Assembly: GCA_002372935.1 (NCBI GenBank)
Contig: DFJF01000005.1
Location: 1-64,000 of the forward strand
DNA: 64,000 bases
Direction: 5' to 3'
Source: Clostridiales bacterium UBA3678
GTDB lineage: Bacteria; Bacillota; Clostridia; TANB77; CAG-508
Shown here one piece after another: positions 1 to 7,460 of the stretch. The position numbers were made by a program, and so were the translations under genes. Within the stretch, counting starts at the first letter, position 1. Each line of letters begins with the position of its first letter. The notes beneath the pieces were generated by a model. The model made no database searches. It was not told the DNA's origin and saw only the letters and a program-made list of their open reading frames with translations.

Positions 1-128
1 TTTGTTATATCTTCATTTCCTGTATGTCCAAATATTCTTTTAAATACATAGTCATTTTTTGGGTCTAATAATTTTATGATAATATCACTTCTCTTTCTGA
101 ATTTAATTTTTTGAATAAAATTATACAA
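1..128 (-). CDS. Rpn/PD-(D/E)XK nuclease family transposase, N-terminal fragment at window edge
   Basis: The reverse strand encodes the same N-terminus as the full gene at 31209-32150, including the LLDPKNDYVFKRIFG family motif, and runs off the left edge of the window. Only about 42 codons are visible, so it cannot be said whether this copy is intact. The family is known as recombination-promoting nucleases, usually multi-copy. It shares its promoter and upstream stem-loop with the second copy. Confidence 0.75.
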   Translation of the reverse strand, partial: MYNFIQKIKFRKRSDIIIKLLDPKNDYVFKRIFGHTGNEDIT

Positions 129-157
129 ATTTAAAACATTTGAATTAAATTGTCTTT

Positions 158-186
158 ATTTTACCATATATTTCCAAATGGGTCAA
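158..186 (-). promoter_or_regulatory. sigma-A-like promoter of Rpn copy A
   Basis: Minus strand: -35 TTGACC (186-181), 17-base spacer, -10 TAAAAT (163-158), upstream of the Rpn reading frame. The same promoter is found in copy B. Confidence 0.6.
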
Positions 187-258
187 GAAAAATCATTTGA
201 CATTTTTCGACATAACTATTAAATTAATGATAAGTGATAAATGAGAAGACATATTGAA

Positions 259-301
259 AACCCTAGGAAAATCTTATATCATTTAAGATCTGCCTAGGGT
301 T
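259..301. other. stem-loop at the upstream end of the Rpn element
   Basis: AACCCTAGG (259-267) pairs with CCTAGGGTT (293-301), with an inner ATCTTA/TAAGAT stem. It sits upstream of the Rpn promoter and just inside the boundary of the repeat. It could insulate the element from outside transcription or mark its end. It is also present at 32281-32323. Confidence 0.6.
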
Positions 302-370
302 AAATATTAGACTGTGTAACCTTCTTTTTATTTTTTCATATATTTTTTTAAAATTATTGACAGTATTGTA

Positions 371-399
371 TTGATAATGCTGGAAATTTATGTTATAAT
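371..399 (+). promoter_or_regulatory. promoter of the SPFH gene
   Basis: -35 TTGATA (371-376), 17-base spacer, -10 TATAAT (394-399). The gene's AAAGGAGG ribosome site lies at about 419-426, just before the ATG at 434. Confidence 0.7.
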
Positions 400-433
400 T
401 ATATTATGTTAAATAAATAAAGGAGGATTTTTT

Positions 434-1369
434 ATGGCAGTATTCTTAATAATATTATTAGTTATTATCATAATACTAGCAATAGCATCAATAAAAGTAG
501 TAAATCAATCAGAAGTTTACATTATAGAGAGATTAGGTAAATTCCAAAAAGCTGCAGATGCTGGACTTACAATTATAGTTCCTTTTATAGATAGAGTAAG
601 TTCTGTAGTTTTATTAAAAGAGCAAACAATGGACATTCCACCTCAAGGTGTTATAACCAAAGATAATGTTACAATTAGAATAGATACAGTTGTATTTTAT
701 CAAATAACAGACCCTGTAAAAGCAGTTTATGAAATTCAAAATTTAAAAAAGGGTATCGAATATTTAGCAATAACCACTATTCGTGATATAGTTGGTAAAA
801 TGGATTTAGATGAAACCTTTTCATCTCGTGATTCTATAAATTATCAGTTGCGTTCAATATTAGATGAAGCAACAGATAAATGGGGTTGTAAAGTAAATAG
901 AGTTGAAATTCAAGATATAAATCCACCAGAAGATATTAGAGATGCAATGGAAAAGCAGATGAATGCAGAGCGTAATAAAAGAGCTTTAATTCTTGAAGCA
1001 GAAGCTCAAAAACAATCTGAAATTACAGTTGCTGAAGGTAAAAAACAAGCTGCAATTTTAGAAGCAGAAGCAGAAAGCGAATCACAAGTTAAACGTGCCG
1101 AAGGTGAAGCTAAAGCCATAAGAGAAGTAGCAGAAGCTAAAGCTAAAGAAATAGAAATGGTTTATGGTGCTATGATGGATTCTAAACCTGATGAGAAATT
1201 GGTTCAACTAAAATCTATAGAGGCTTTAAAAGATATTTCCTCAGGTGAGGCTAATAAAGTGTTCATTCCTTTTGAAGCTACTTCAGCTTTAGGAAGTATA
1301 GGTGCAATTAAAGAAGTTTTAACAGATGATAAAAAAGATAAAAATAAAAATAATGAAAATAAAAAATAG
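434..1369 (+). CDS. SPFH/Band 7 domain membrane protein (paraslipin/QmcA type)
   Basis: A 311-residue protein with one N-terminal membrane helix (about residues 3-22), followed by an SPFH/Band 7 domain (about 25-185; IIERLGKFQKAADAGL and IDTVVFYQITDP are typical). A long Ala/Glu/Lys-rich coiled coil follows (about 185-250), then a Lys/Asn-rich tail. Members of this family oligomerise as membrane scaffolds that organise microdomains or protease access. No NfeD partner is adjacent, so a specific role cannot be given. It has its own promoter and terminator and is monocistronic. The start is supported by a strong ribosome site. Confidence 0.9.
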   Translation: MAVFLIILLVIIIILAIASIKVVNQSEVYIIERLGKFQKAADAGLTIIVPFIDRVSSVVLLKEQTMDIPPQGVITKDNVTIRIDTVVFYQITDPVKAVYEIQNLKKGIEYLAITTIRDIVGKMDLDETFSSRDSINYQLRSILDEATDKWGCKVNRVEIQDINPPEDIRDAMEKQMNAERNKRALILEAEAQKQSEITVAEGKKQAAILEAEAESESQVKRAEGEAKAIREVAEAKAKEIEMVYGAMMDSKPDEKLVQLKSIEALKDISSGEANKVFIPFEATSALGSIGAIKEVLTDDKKDKNKNNENKK

Positions 1370-1397
1370 GGGCTGTGAAAAAGTCCCTATTTTTTTA
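1367..1397 (+). terminator. intrinsic terminator after the SPFH gene
   Basis: TAGGGGCT (1367-1374) pairs with AGTCCCTA (1382-1389) with one G-T wobble, followed by a run of eight T. Confidence 0.85.
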
Positions 1398-1440
1398 CAT
1401 GATTAAAATTCCAAAATAATCAATTTAACAAGTGGCAATA

Positions 1441-2721
1441 TTATTTTAACAAATTTATTAATCCTTCTATATTTACTTTAGTTTTTTCTCCAGTTTTTAT
1501 ATCTTCAACTTCTAAAATTTCTCCTTCTACTTTGTCTCCTAAAACTAATAAATATGGAGTGCCAAGAAGTTTGCAATCTCTTATTTTTGAACCAATTTGG
1601 ATATTTTCTCTATCATCTAAAATACTTTCAATTCCATTTTCTTTTAATGTATTATAAATTTTATTTGCTAATTCTTTTTTTGTTTCATCTTCTATTTTAG
1701 GAACAATCTGTAATTTATATGGTGCTAAATTCTTAGGAAGAGCAAAACCACATGGAACACCATTTTTATCTTTTATTACATTTGCTTCAAACAAAATAGC
1801 TGTTGTTCTACTTACACCTATTCCATAACATCCCATATAATACAAACTCTGTTTTCCATCTTTATTTATAAATGTACCATTCATCATTTCTGAATATTTA
1901 AGCCCTATTTGAAAAATATGTCCAAGTTCTACTGTTCTAACTTCTTTTAATTTGGAAATATCTGTAATTCCATATTCTTTTTCAAGATATGTTTTATAAT
2001 CTTCTCTTTCTAATATTTCTGTATTTAGCCCTATTCCTGTATTTTGATCAATTAAAATTTTATCTTCTCCCATTGGTGAAATCATCATAAATTCTTCTGA
2101 TTTCTTTCCTCCAATAGCTCCATTATCTGCAGCTACTGGAATTACTGGTAATCCTAATTGCTCAAAAATCTCTAAAAAAGCATTTTTTAAATTTTGATAT
2201 GATTTTACCATTCCTTCTTCATCTATATCAAAACTATATGCATCAAGCATTGGAAAACATTTTCCTCTTAATAAATATCCTCTTGTTCTAATTTCATTTC
2301 TAAATTTTTCTCCAATTTGATAAAATGTTGCTGGTAAATTTTTATAGGTTTTTAATTTTTCTCTAGCAAACTCAAGCATTGCTTCCTCTGCTGTTGGTGC
2401 TAAACAAAAACTTCCTTTATTTGAATCTACAGTAAGCATTGTTCCTTCATTTACATATGTATCATATCTTCCAGAATCTTTCCATAATTTTTCTGGTTGA
2501 AGTGTTGGAAGCAAAACTTCTATACAATCATGCTTGTTTAAAGTGTTAATTATTATTTCATTTATCTTTCTTTGTATAAGTAATGGAATATTGTTATATG
2601 CAAAAATCCCTGCACCAAATTGTACTAATCCTCCAGATTGTAACAATATACTTTGACCTGGATACATTTCATCTATATTGTTTAATTTTGTTGTTCCCAT
2701 TCCTGTTTTTGATAATTTCAT
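1441..2721 (-). CDS. proS: prolyl-tRNA synthetase, short form without the INS editing domain
   Basis: Class II synthetase that charges tRNA-Pro. At 426 residues it is much shorter than the usual bacterial ProS of about 570. The catalytic core is present: FRNEIRTRGYLLRGKCFPM (motif 2 region), then NGAIGGKKSEEF, then YYMGCYGIGVSRT (motif 3), then the anticodon-binding domain from about residue 325 (LQIVPKI...). The insertion (INS) domain that deacylates Ala-tRNA-Pro should lie between EFMMISPMGEDK and KEVRTVELGHIFQIG. Only a short linker of about 45 residues is there. Similar INS-less forms are known in alphaproteobacteria and some other lineages. Editing would need a trans-acting factor. Start: ATG after GGGGG. 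Confidence 0.9.
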   Translation of the reverse strand: MKLSKTGMGTTKLNNIDEMYPGQSILLQSGGLVQFGAGIFAYNNIPLLIQRKINEIIINTLNKHDCIEVLLPTLQPEKLWKDSGRYDTYVNEGTMLTVDSNKGSFCLAPTAEEAMLEFAREKLKTYKNLPATFYQIGEKFRNEIRTRGYLLRGKCFPMLDAYSFDIDEEGMVKSYQNLKNAFLEIFEQLGLPVIPVAADNGAIGGKKSEEFMMISPMGEDKILIDQNTGIGLNTEILEREDYKTYLEKEYGITDISKLKEVRTVELGHIFQIGLKYSEMMNGTFINKDGKQSLYYMGCYGIGVSRTTAILFEANVIKDKNGVPCGFALPKNLAPYKLQIVPKIEDETKKELANKIYNTLKENGIESILDDRENIQIGSKIRDCKLLGTPYLLVLGDKVEGEILEVEDIKTGEKTKVNIEGLINLLK

Positions 2722-2750
2722 ATTAATTCCCCCTATACATTATAATTATT

Positions 2751-2826
2751 TGGAGCCACTAGTGAGAATCGGACTCACGACCCCCAGGTTACGAATCTGG
2801 TGCTCTACCAACTGAGCTATAGTGGC
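2751..2826 (-). tRNA. tRNA-Thr (CGT)
   Basis: A 76-base cloverleaf with encoded CCA. Acceptor GCCACTA pairs with TAGTGGC, and the discriminator is T as expected for threonine tRNA. The anticodon loop TTCGTAA gives CGT (codon ACG). The T-loop GTTCGATTC equivalent reads GAGTCCGATTCTC. The 31-39 pair is A-C, a mismatch at the base of the loop. Confidence 0.93.
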
Positions 2827-2831
2827 AAAAA

Positions 2832-2858
2832 ATAATCAGTTCTTATTGAACTGATTAT
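2832..2858 (-). terminator. intrinsic terminator of the nrdD-like gene, overlapping the tRNA-Thr start
   Basis: Minus strand: ATAATCAGTTC, 5-base loop, GAACTGATTAT, then TTTTT directly abutting the tRNA 5' end. The 11-bp stem is perfect. Its 5' arm overlaps the predicted start site of the tRNA promoter, so tRNA transcripts would lack part of the arm and should escape termination. Confidence 0.75.
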
Positions 2859-2887
2859 ATTATAATTGCATTTAAGCAAAATTTCAA
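2859..2887 (-). promoter_or_regulatory. promoter of tRNA-Thr
   Basis: Minus strand: -35 TTGAAA (2887-2882), 17-base spacer, -10 TATAAT (2864-2859). The expected start site is near 2852, inside the terminator hairpin. Confidence 0.65.
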
Positions 2888-2914
2888 GCTTTTAGTGATA
2901 TTTTCTTTATTTAA

Positions 2915-4762
2915 TTATTCAAAAACAACATATTTTAGCTCATTGTAAATGAATTTAACAAAATTCTCCATATCCTCTATATCACTTTGTTTTACAACTA
3001 AAGGTGTGTTTGAAGAAGCAATTTTTTGTAAATCCTTTTCTAATTTTATTTTATTATATAGGTCTATCTCAACTTCATCATTTATTTGATAAGAATTTGT
3101 ATATTCATCTTTATCTGTTATTCCTTCTATTGTTCCAAAATTTTCTCTATCTTTTTTTGCAAAAAATTGATTTAATTTTGGTAAATAAATTCCATATAAT
3201 ACAAATTCAATGTTATTTTCTTTTTTCCATCTTGATATTGTATTATTTAAATATTCTAAAACATTTTTAGCAAATTTCATCCCCTCTTTTGTATCTAATG
3301 TAACTTTTTTCATTAACTTAGTCATCTCATACAATCCAATATATCCTAAACTTAGATTAGAATAATCATCACATAAAAATCTATCAATCTTCTCCCCAGA
3401 TTTCAATCTTGCAATTGCTCCGTTTTTCCAATGTATTGGACTAATATCTGATGTTGTACTTATTAAAGCATAATGTCTACACATCAAAGCTTCTTTACAT
3501 AAATTTAATCTTTGATCTAATATTTTCCAAAATTTTTTTTCATCTCCATCTGCTATTATTGCTATTTGTGGTAAATTTATTGTTACTATTCCTTGATTAA
3601 ATTTTCCAACAGACATATAGAACTTTTCTTTCATATTTTTTGCAGATATATAACTTAAATACCCTCCTTTTTTAGTACATTCTATTGCAAGTTTTGTTAT
3701 ATAATCATACTTGTTTTTCTCTAAACAATTGAGTTTATCTAAAATATATAGTAATTTTGGAAATTTTGGTATTATATTTTCTCCCATTTCATTTTTTATG
3801 CCTAATATTCTCTGATTAAATATTTCTTCTACAATAATTGCATTTTCTTCTATAAATTCATCATCTTCATCTAATCTAAGTATTAATGCTACATTTGGTA
3901 TGTGCCCACTTGTAGTCATTAATGTATTTATTTGACATTGTATAATTTGTACTCCTGCATAAATTTCAGCTTTTAATCTTTTTTCTATTATTTGTTCTTT
4001 AATGGATTTATCAATTTTATCTTGCAGTTCTTCTTCTATGTCTTTTATAATTTTTTCTTTACTTTTCCTTAGATATTTACCTAAAGATGCTATATCTATC
4101 AATTGTTCACCATATTGATTATTTGCAATACTTCCAATTATTTGAGTCAGAATTGTACATGCTATTTGAAAACTCTTTGGGCTTTCTATCATCATTCCAT
4201 TAATTATTGTTCCATTATCTAACATATCACTAATATTTACTATACATGAATTAAATATTGGCTGTATAAAATATTCTGAATCATGAAAATATATTTCTCC
4301 ATTATCCCATGCTTTTATTATCTTTTCTGGTAATAATATTCTTCTTGTTAAATCTTTAGAAACTTCACCTACAATTAAATCTCTTTGAGTTGATGCCATT
4401 ATGGCATTTACCTCATTATTATTATTGTATAAATTTTTATTTCCATTTCTTATTAATCCCAATAATGAAGCATCTGTTGTATTGCTTTTTCTAATTAATG
4501 CTCTAGTATATCTATACACAATATATTTTTTTGCTAATTCATATTTACCAAATTCCATTAATTTTTTTTCAATAATATCTTGTACGTCTTCTACTAAAAT
4601 TCTTTTTTTATTCAATTCCTCAATATATTGGATTATAATCTTTATATCTTCACTCGAAGCTTTTTCTTTCTGTGTAACTTCTTTATTTGCTTTTTCTACA
4701 GCAATTTTTATTTTAGATTTATCAAAATCAACAACTCTTCCGTCTCTTTTTATAACTTTCAA
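2915..4762 (-). CDS. anaerobic ribonucleotide reductase (NrdD) homologue lacking the radical domain and active-site Cys loop
   Basis: The N-terminal ATP cone (about residues 1-90, VIKRDGRVVDFDKSKI) and the NrdD barrel are clear: FHDSEYF, FNSCIVNISDML with a Cys near residue 172, INTLMTTSGHIPNV, KFNQGIVTINLPQIA, SLGYIGLYE and GITDKDEYTNSYQ. Two essential pieces are absent. The loop carrying the MGCRSF active-site cysteine should lie between MKEKF and GKFNQG (about residues 378-386), and the frame passes straight across it. The protein also ends where the zinc-ribbon and glycyl-radical domain should begin (615 residues against usually 700 or more). No remnant lies downstream, only a terminator and tRNA-Thr, and no nrdG neighbour is seen. 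It is an intact reading frame that cannot work as a known NrdD, so it is a likely pseudoenzyme or regulator. TTG start 12 bases after AAAGGAGA, with a tiny ATG CAT TAA frame between. Confidence 0.85.
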   Translation of the reverse strand: MKVIKRDGRVVDFDKSKIKIAVEKANKEVTQKEKASSEDIKIIIQYIEELNKKRILVEDVQDIIEKKLMEFGKYELAKKYIVYRYTRALIRKSNTTDASLLGLIRNGNKNLYNNNNEVNAIMASTQRDLIVGEVSKDLTRRILLPEKIIKAWDNGEIYFHDSEYFIQPIFNSCIVNISDMLDNGTIINGMMIESPKSFQIACTILTQIIGSIANNQYGEQLIDIASLGKYLRKSKEKIIKDIEEELQDKIDKSIKEQIIEKRLKAEIYAGVQIIQCQINTLMTTSGHIPNVALILRLDEDDEFIEENAIIVEEIFNQRILGIKNEMGENIIPKFPKLLYILDKLNCLEKNKYDYITKLAIECTKKGGYLSYISAKNMKEKFYMSVGKFNQGIVTINLPQIAIIADGDEKKFWKILDQRLNLCKEALMCRHYALISTTSDISPIHWKNGAIARLKSGEKIDRFLCDDYSNLSLGYIGLYEMTKLMKKVTLDTKEGMKFAKNVLEYLNNTISRWKKENNIEFVLYGIYLPKLNQFFAKKDRENFGTIEGITDKDEYTNSYQINDEVEIDLYNKIKLEKDLQKIASSNTPLVVKQSDIEDMENFVKFIYNELKYVVFE

Positions 4763-4922
4763 CTTTAATGCATTCTCCTTTCAATAATTATTGTATTTTA
4801 CAAAATAATGATTTTATTTTATTTTTTTAATTTAGTATCGATAAGTTTAATATTACTTATTAATCTATAATAATTATTAAACTATTATCTTGTAACATTA
4901 TATAATTATTTTGCTAAAAATC

Positions 4923-4953
4923 TGTTGCATAGGCAACAAAATTATGATATAGT
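4923..4953 (+). promoter_or_regulatory. promoter with palindromic operator for the Crp/Fnr gene
   Basis: A perfect palindrome TGTTGC-ATAG-GCAACA (4923-4938) overlaps a -35 TTGCAT (4925-4930). A 17-base spacer leads to -10 TATAGT (4948-4953). The half-site spacing suits a Crp/Fnr dimer, and overlap with the -35 suggests autorepression. It also lies in the shared divergent region with the nrdD-like gene. Confidence 0.6.
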
Positions 4954-4971
4954 ATTTATTAGGTGATTTTA

Positions 4972-5595
4972 ATGGATGATATTTCTAGTTTCCTAAAAGA
5001 ATTAAATACAAATTGCTCAAAAGTAGTAAAACATAACTTTAGAAAAAATGAAACAATAACTACCTACATAGAAAAACGCGATTTATTATGTATTCTTTTG
5101 CAAGGTGAAGCTGATTTAATAAGATATGATTTTAATGGAAATAAAACAATAATTGGTCATTTTGTTGAAAATAATATTTTTGGCGAGACTCTTTATCCAG
5201 CTAATACAAATAATGAATTATTTGTTCAAGCCAAATCAGATTGTGAAGTATTATTTTTCTATTATAATGATATCTGGACAAAATGTAAATCAAATTGTTC
5301 ATTTCATAAAAATTTTTCAGAACAAATTAATAAGCTTATATTAAAACAAACTATTGAATTAAACACTCGTATTGAATTATTAACAAAAAAAAATATCAGA
5401 GATAAGTTACTTTCATATTTTGAGATAATCTCAAATAAACAACTTACAAAAAGCTTTTTTTTGCCATTTTCGTTAACTGATCTTGCTGATTATCTTAATG
5501 TTGATAGAAGTGCAATGATGCGTGAAATTTCTCATTTAAGAGATGAAGGATTCATTGAGAAAAAAGGTAAGATAATAACTTTATTGTATAATTAA
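4972..5595 (+). CDS. Crp/Fnr family transcriptional regulator
   Basis: A 207-residue protein with a cyclic-nucleotide-binding-type beta-barrel (about residues 15-110), a dimer helix, and a C-terminal winged helix (about 145-200). The recognition segment reads LADYLNVDRSAMMREISHL, typical of clostridial Crp/Fnr regulators. There is no N-terminal four-cysteine Fe-S motif as in FNR, and the effector is unknown. The start is the ATG 5 bases after AGGTGA; the GTG inside that ribosome site is a less likely start. It is divergent from the NrdD homologue, which suggests, but does not prove, that it controls that gene in response to an anaerobic, nitrosative or redox signal. Confidence 0.85.
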   Translation: MDDISSFLKELNTNCSKVVKHNFRKNETITTYIEKRDLLCILLQGEADLIRYDFNGNKTIIGHFVENNIFGETLYPANTNNELFVQAKSDCEVLFFYYNDIWTKCKSNCSFHKNFSEQINKLILKQTIELNTRIELLTKKNIRDKLLSYFEIISNKQLTKSFFLPFSLTDLADYLNVDRSAMMREISHLRDEGFIEKKGKIITLLYN

Positions 5596-5612
5596 TTATA
5601 CAATAAAGTTAT
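5575..5612. terminator. perfect 38-bp palindrome between convergent genes
   Basis: The 19-base arm at 5575-5593 is exactly complementary to the arm at 5594-5612, with no spacer. It overlaps the stop codon of the Crp/Fnr gene and lies between two convergent genes, so it probably terminates in both directions. No long T run follows. Confidence 0.55.
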
Positions 5613-5630
5613 AATTTAATTAGTGGCATT

Positions 5631-5670
5631 TCAATCTAAATGGCTGCAAATCAATCTAAATGGCTACAAA
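5631..5670. repeat. two tandem 20-bp units at the 3' end of the RNase G gene
   Basis: Units 5631-5650 and 5651-5670 differ at one base (5646/5666). The second unit encodes the last residues and stop of the RNase G frame; the first lies just after the stop. Confidence 0.85.
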
Positions 5671-6835
5671 TGTGCTTTCTTGTTAGTTCCATTAAATTCA
5701 ACTTTGTGAATCCCTCTACTTGTGTTTTTGCTCTATCTTGTTTAAGTTGTTCATTAAGTAATTGCTCAATTTTATCTTTATTTTCTTGAATATGCATATC
5801 TATATAATCTATAATAATTATACCACCTATATCTCTAAGTCTAAGTTGTTTAGCTATTTCAAATGTAGCTTCTTTGTTTACTTTAAATATTGTAGATTCA
5901 GCATCTGCACTTCCAGTAAATTTTCCAGTATTTACATCAATTGCAGTTAAAGCTTCTGTTTTATCTATTGTTATAAAACCTCCGCAATTTAGCCAAATCT
6001 TTCTATTTTTTAATTTATTAATTTTTTCATCTAACTCATATATTCTAAGCAAATTTTGTTTTGGTAAAAATTCAAGTTTTGTGCCTTTTAATTCTTCTGC
6101 CTTAATTAGATTTTTAATTTTTTGAAATTCTTCTTTGCTATTAGTTGTTACCTTATCGATTTTCAAATCTAATAGTATTTTTTCCTGTACACTTTCAGAC
6201 TCATATATAAGATTGCAAACATCACTTTTCTCAAACTTTTGCATTATTTCATCCCATTTTTTTGTACATCTATTTATATCTTTTTTTATTTCTTCCTCAT
6301 TAGCATTTTCAGCTGCTGTTCTTATTACTGCTCCATCACCCTTAGTTAAATTGTTTGCTACTAATTTTATTAATTCATTCTTTCTTTTTTCATCATCTAT
6401 TTTTTGTGATATTGTAACTATGTTTGTATTTGGCATAAACACTATGTATTTACTTGGTATACTTATATGTGCAGAGACTTTTGCACCTTTTTTATCATTG
6501 CTATCTTTTTTTATTTGAATAAGTATTTTTTGATTTTGTTTTACAACATCACTTATTTTAATATTTTTATTTTTTTCTTCTTCTTTTATTGTTTTTTCAT
6601 CTATTTGAGGAATTGCATCTTTCAAGTGTAACAATCCTTTTTTAGATTCTCCATAATCTACAAAACTTGATTGCATTCCAGGAATAATATCACATATTTT
6701 TCCAGCATATATATTTCCCTCTAGCCTATTTCTTTTCGATTCTTCATTATTTTGATAATATTCAATTAATTTTCCATTGTCTACTAAACATATTGTTTCA
6801 ATTTTTTCATTTTTATTAATAATTAATTCTAGCAT
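5651..6835 (-). CDS. rng: Rne/Rng family ribonuclease (RNase G), short C-terminus
   Basis: An endoribonuclease of the RNase E/G family, 394 residues. An N-terminal S1 domain (about 35-120, containing GMQSSFVDYGESKKGLLHL) is followed by the RNase H-like and 5'-sensor region and the DNase I-like catalytic domain. The metal-binding aspartates are visible in ALTAIDVNTGKFTG and in IIIIDYIDM. The protein stops soon after LMELTRKHICSH. The zinc-link CPxC motif and small domain, needed for tetramers in E. coli RNase E, are missing. The end coincides with a tandem 20-bp duplication, so the tail may be secondarily truncated. It is convergent with the Crp/Fnr gene. ATG start after AAGGGATG. Confidence 0.88.
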   Translation of the reverse strand: MLELIINKNEKIETICLVDNGKLIEYYQNNEESKRNRLEGNIYAGKICDIIPGMQSSFVDYGESKKGLLHLKDAIPQIDEKTIKEEEKNKNIKISDVVKQNQKILIQIKKDSNDKKGAKVSAHISIPSKYIVFMPNTNIVTISQKIDDEKRKNELIKLVANNLTKGDGAVIRTAAENANEEEIKKDINRCTKKWDEIMQKFEKSDVCNLIYESESVQEKILLDLKIDKVTTNSKEEFQKIKNLIKAEELKGTKLEFLPKQNLLRIYELDEKINKLKNRKIWLNCGGFITIDKTEALTAIDVNTGKFTGSADAESTIFKVNKEATFEIAKQLRLRDIGGIIIIDYIDMHIQENKDKIEQLLNEQLKQDRAKTQVEGFTKLNLMELTRKHICSHLD

Positions 6836-6874
6836 ATTTCATCCCTTCTTGTCGCAATAAATTTTTATATAAAA

Positions 6875-7432
6875 TTAATTCAATTTATTCATAGCATTGT
6901 CTATTCCATTTGCCATTATTTCTTCTATTGCTTCAACTCCTAAGTTTATTCCAGGAATTAAATTAATGTATTTATCATTTGGAAGTTTTCCTATTACATA
7001 ATCTACTAAATGTGATTTATCATTACAAAATCCAGTTCCTATTCTTATTCTTGGAAATTCTTCTGTTCCAAGTCGTGATATAATAGACTTCATACCATTA
7101 TGACCACCTGGCCCACCTTTTTTTCTGATTTTTATAATTCCTGACTCAATATCAATATCATCATAAATTATGATAATATCTTGTAAAGATATTTTATAAA
7201 ATTTTGATATTTCAATTACAGAATCACCGCTTAAATTCATATAAGTTTGTGGTTTACACAAAATTACTTTTTCATTATTTATAACTCCATTACCATAAAG
7301 AGCTTTAAATCCACTTTTATTTACATTTATATCATATTTTTCTGATAATTTATTTATAACATCAAAACCCATATTATGTCTTGTAAAACAATATTCTGGC
7401 TCTGGATTTCCAAGTCCTACTATTAAATACAT
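6875..7432 (-). CDS. pth: peptidyl-tRNA hydrolase
   Basis: Releases tRNA from prematurely dropped peptidyl-tRNA. The 185-residue protein begins MYLIVGLGNPEPEY, with the family's catalytic histidine in TRHNMGFDV, the substrate-binding Asn in YMNLSGDSV and the Asp region IIIYDDIDIESG; GGPGGHNGMKSI is also standard. I place the start at the ATG two codons inside the longest frame, 7 bases after AGAGGA. It lies 40 bases upstream of nothing but the rng gene, in the same direction, and probably belongs to the flippase-pth run of minus-strand genes. Confidence 0.95.
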   Translation of the reverse strand: MYLIVGLGNPEPEYCFTRHNMGFDVINKLSEKYDINVNKSGFKALYGNGVINNEKVILCKPQTYMNLSGDSVIEISKFYKISLQDIIIIYDDIDIESGIIKIRKKGGPGGHNGMKSIISRLGTEEFPRIRIGTGFCNDKSHLVDYVIGKLPNDKYINLIPGINLGVEAIEEIMANGIDNAMNKLN

Positions 7433-7460
7433 ATTCATTCCTCTTTAATTTAACTATAAA

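Larger units (their letters stand above)
1..309. repeat. direct repeat, copy A (Rpn element end)
   Basis: Positions 1-309 match 32023-32331 in the same orientation. Reading both by eye I find three mismatches (63, 195 and 251). Homology stops at 309/32331, which marks the upstream boundary of the Rpn element. The shared part covers the gene start, its promoter and a stem-loop. The left end of this copy lies outside the window. Confidence 0.9.
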
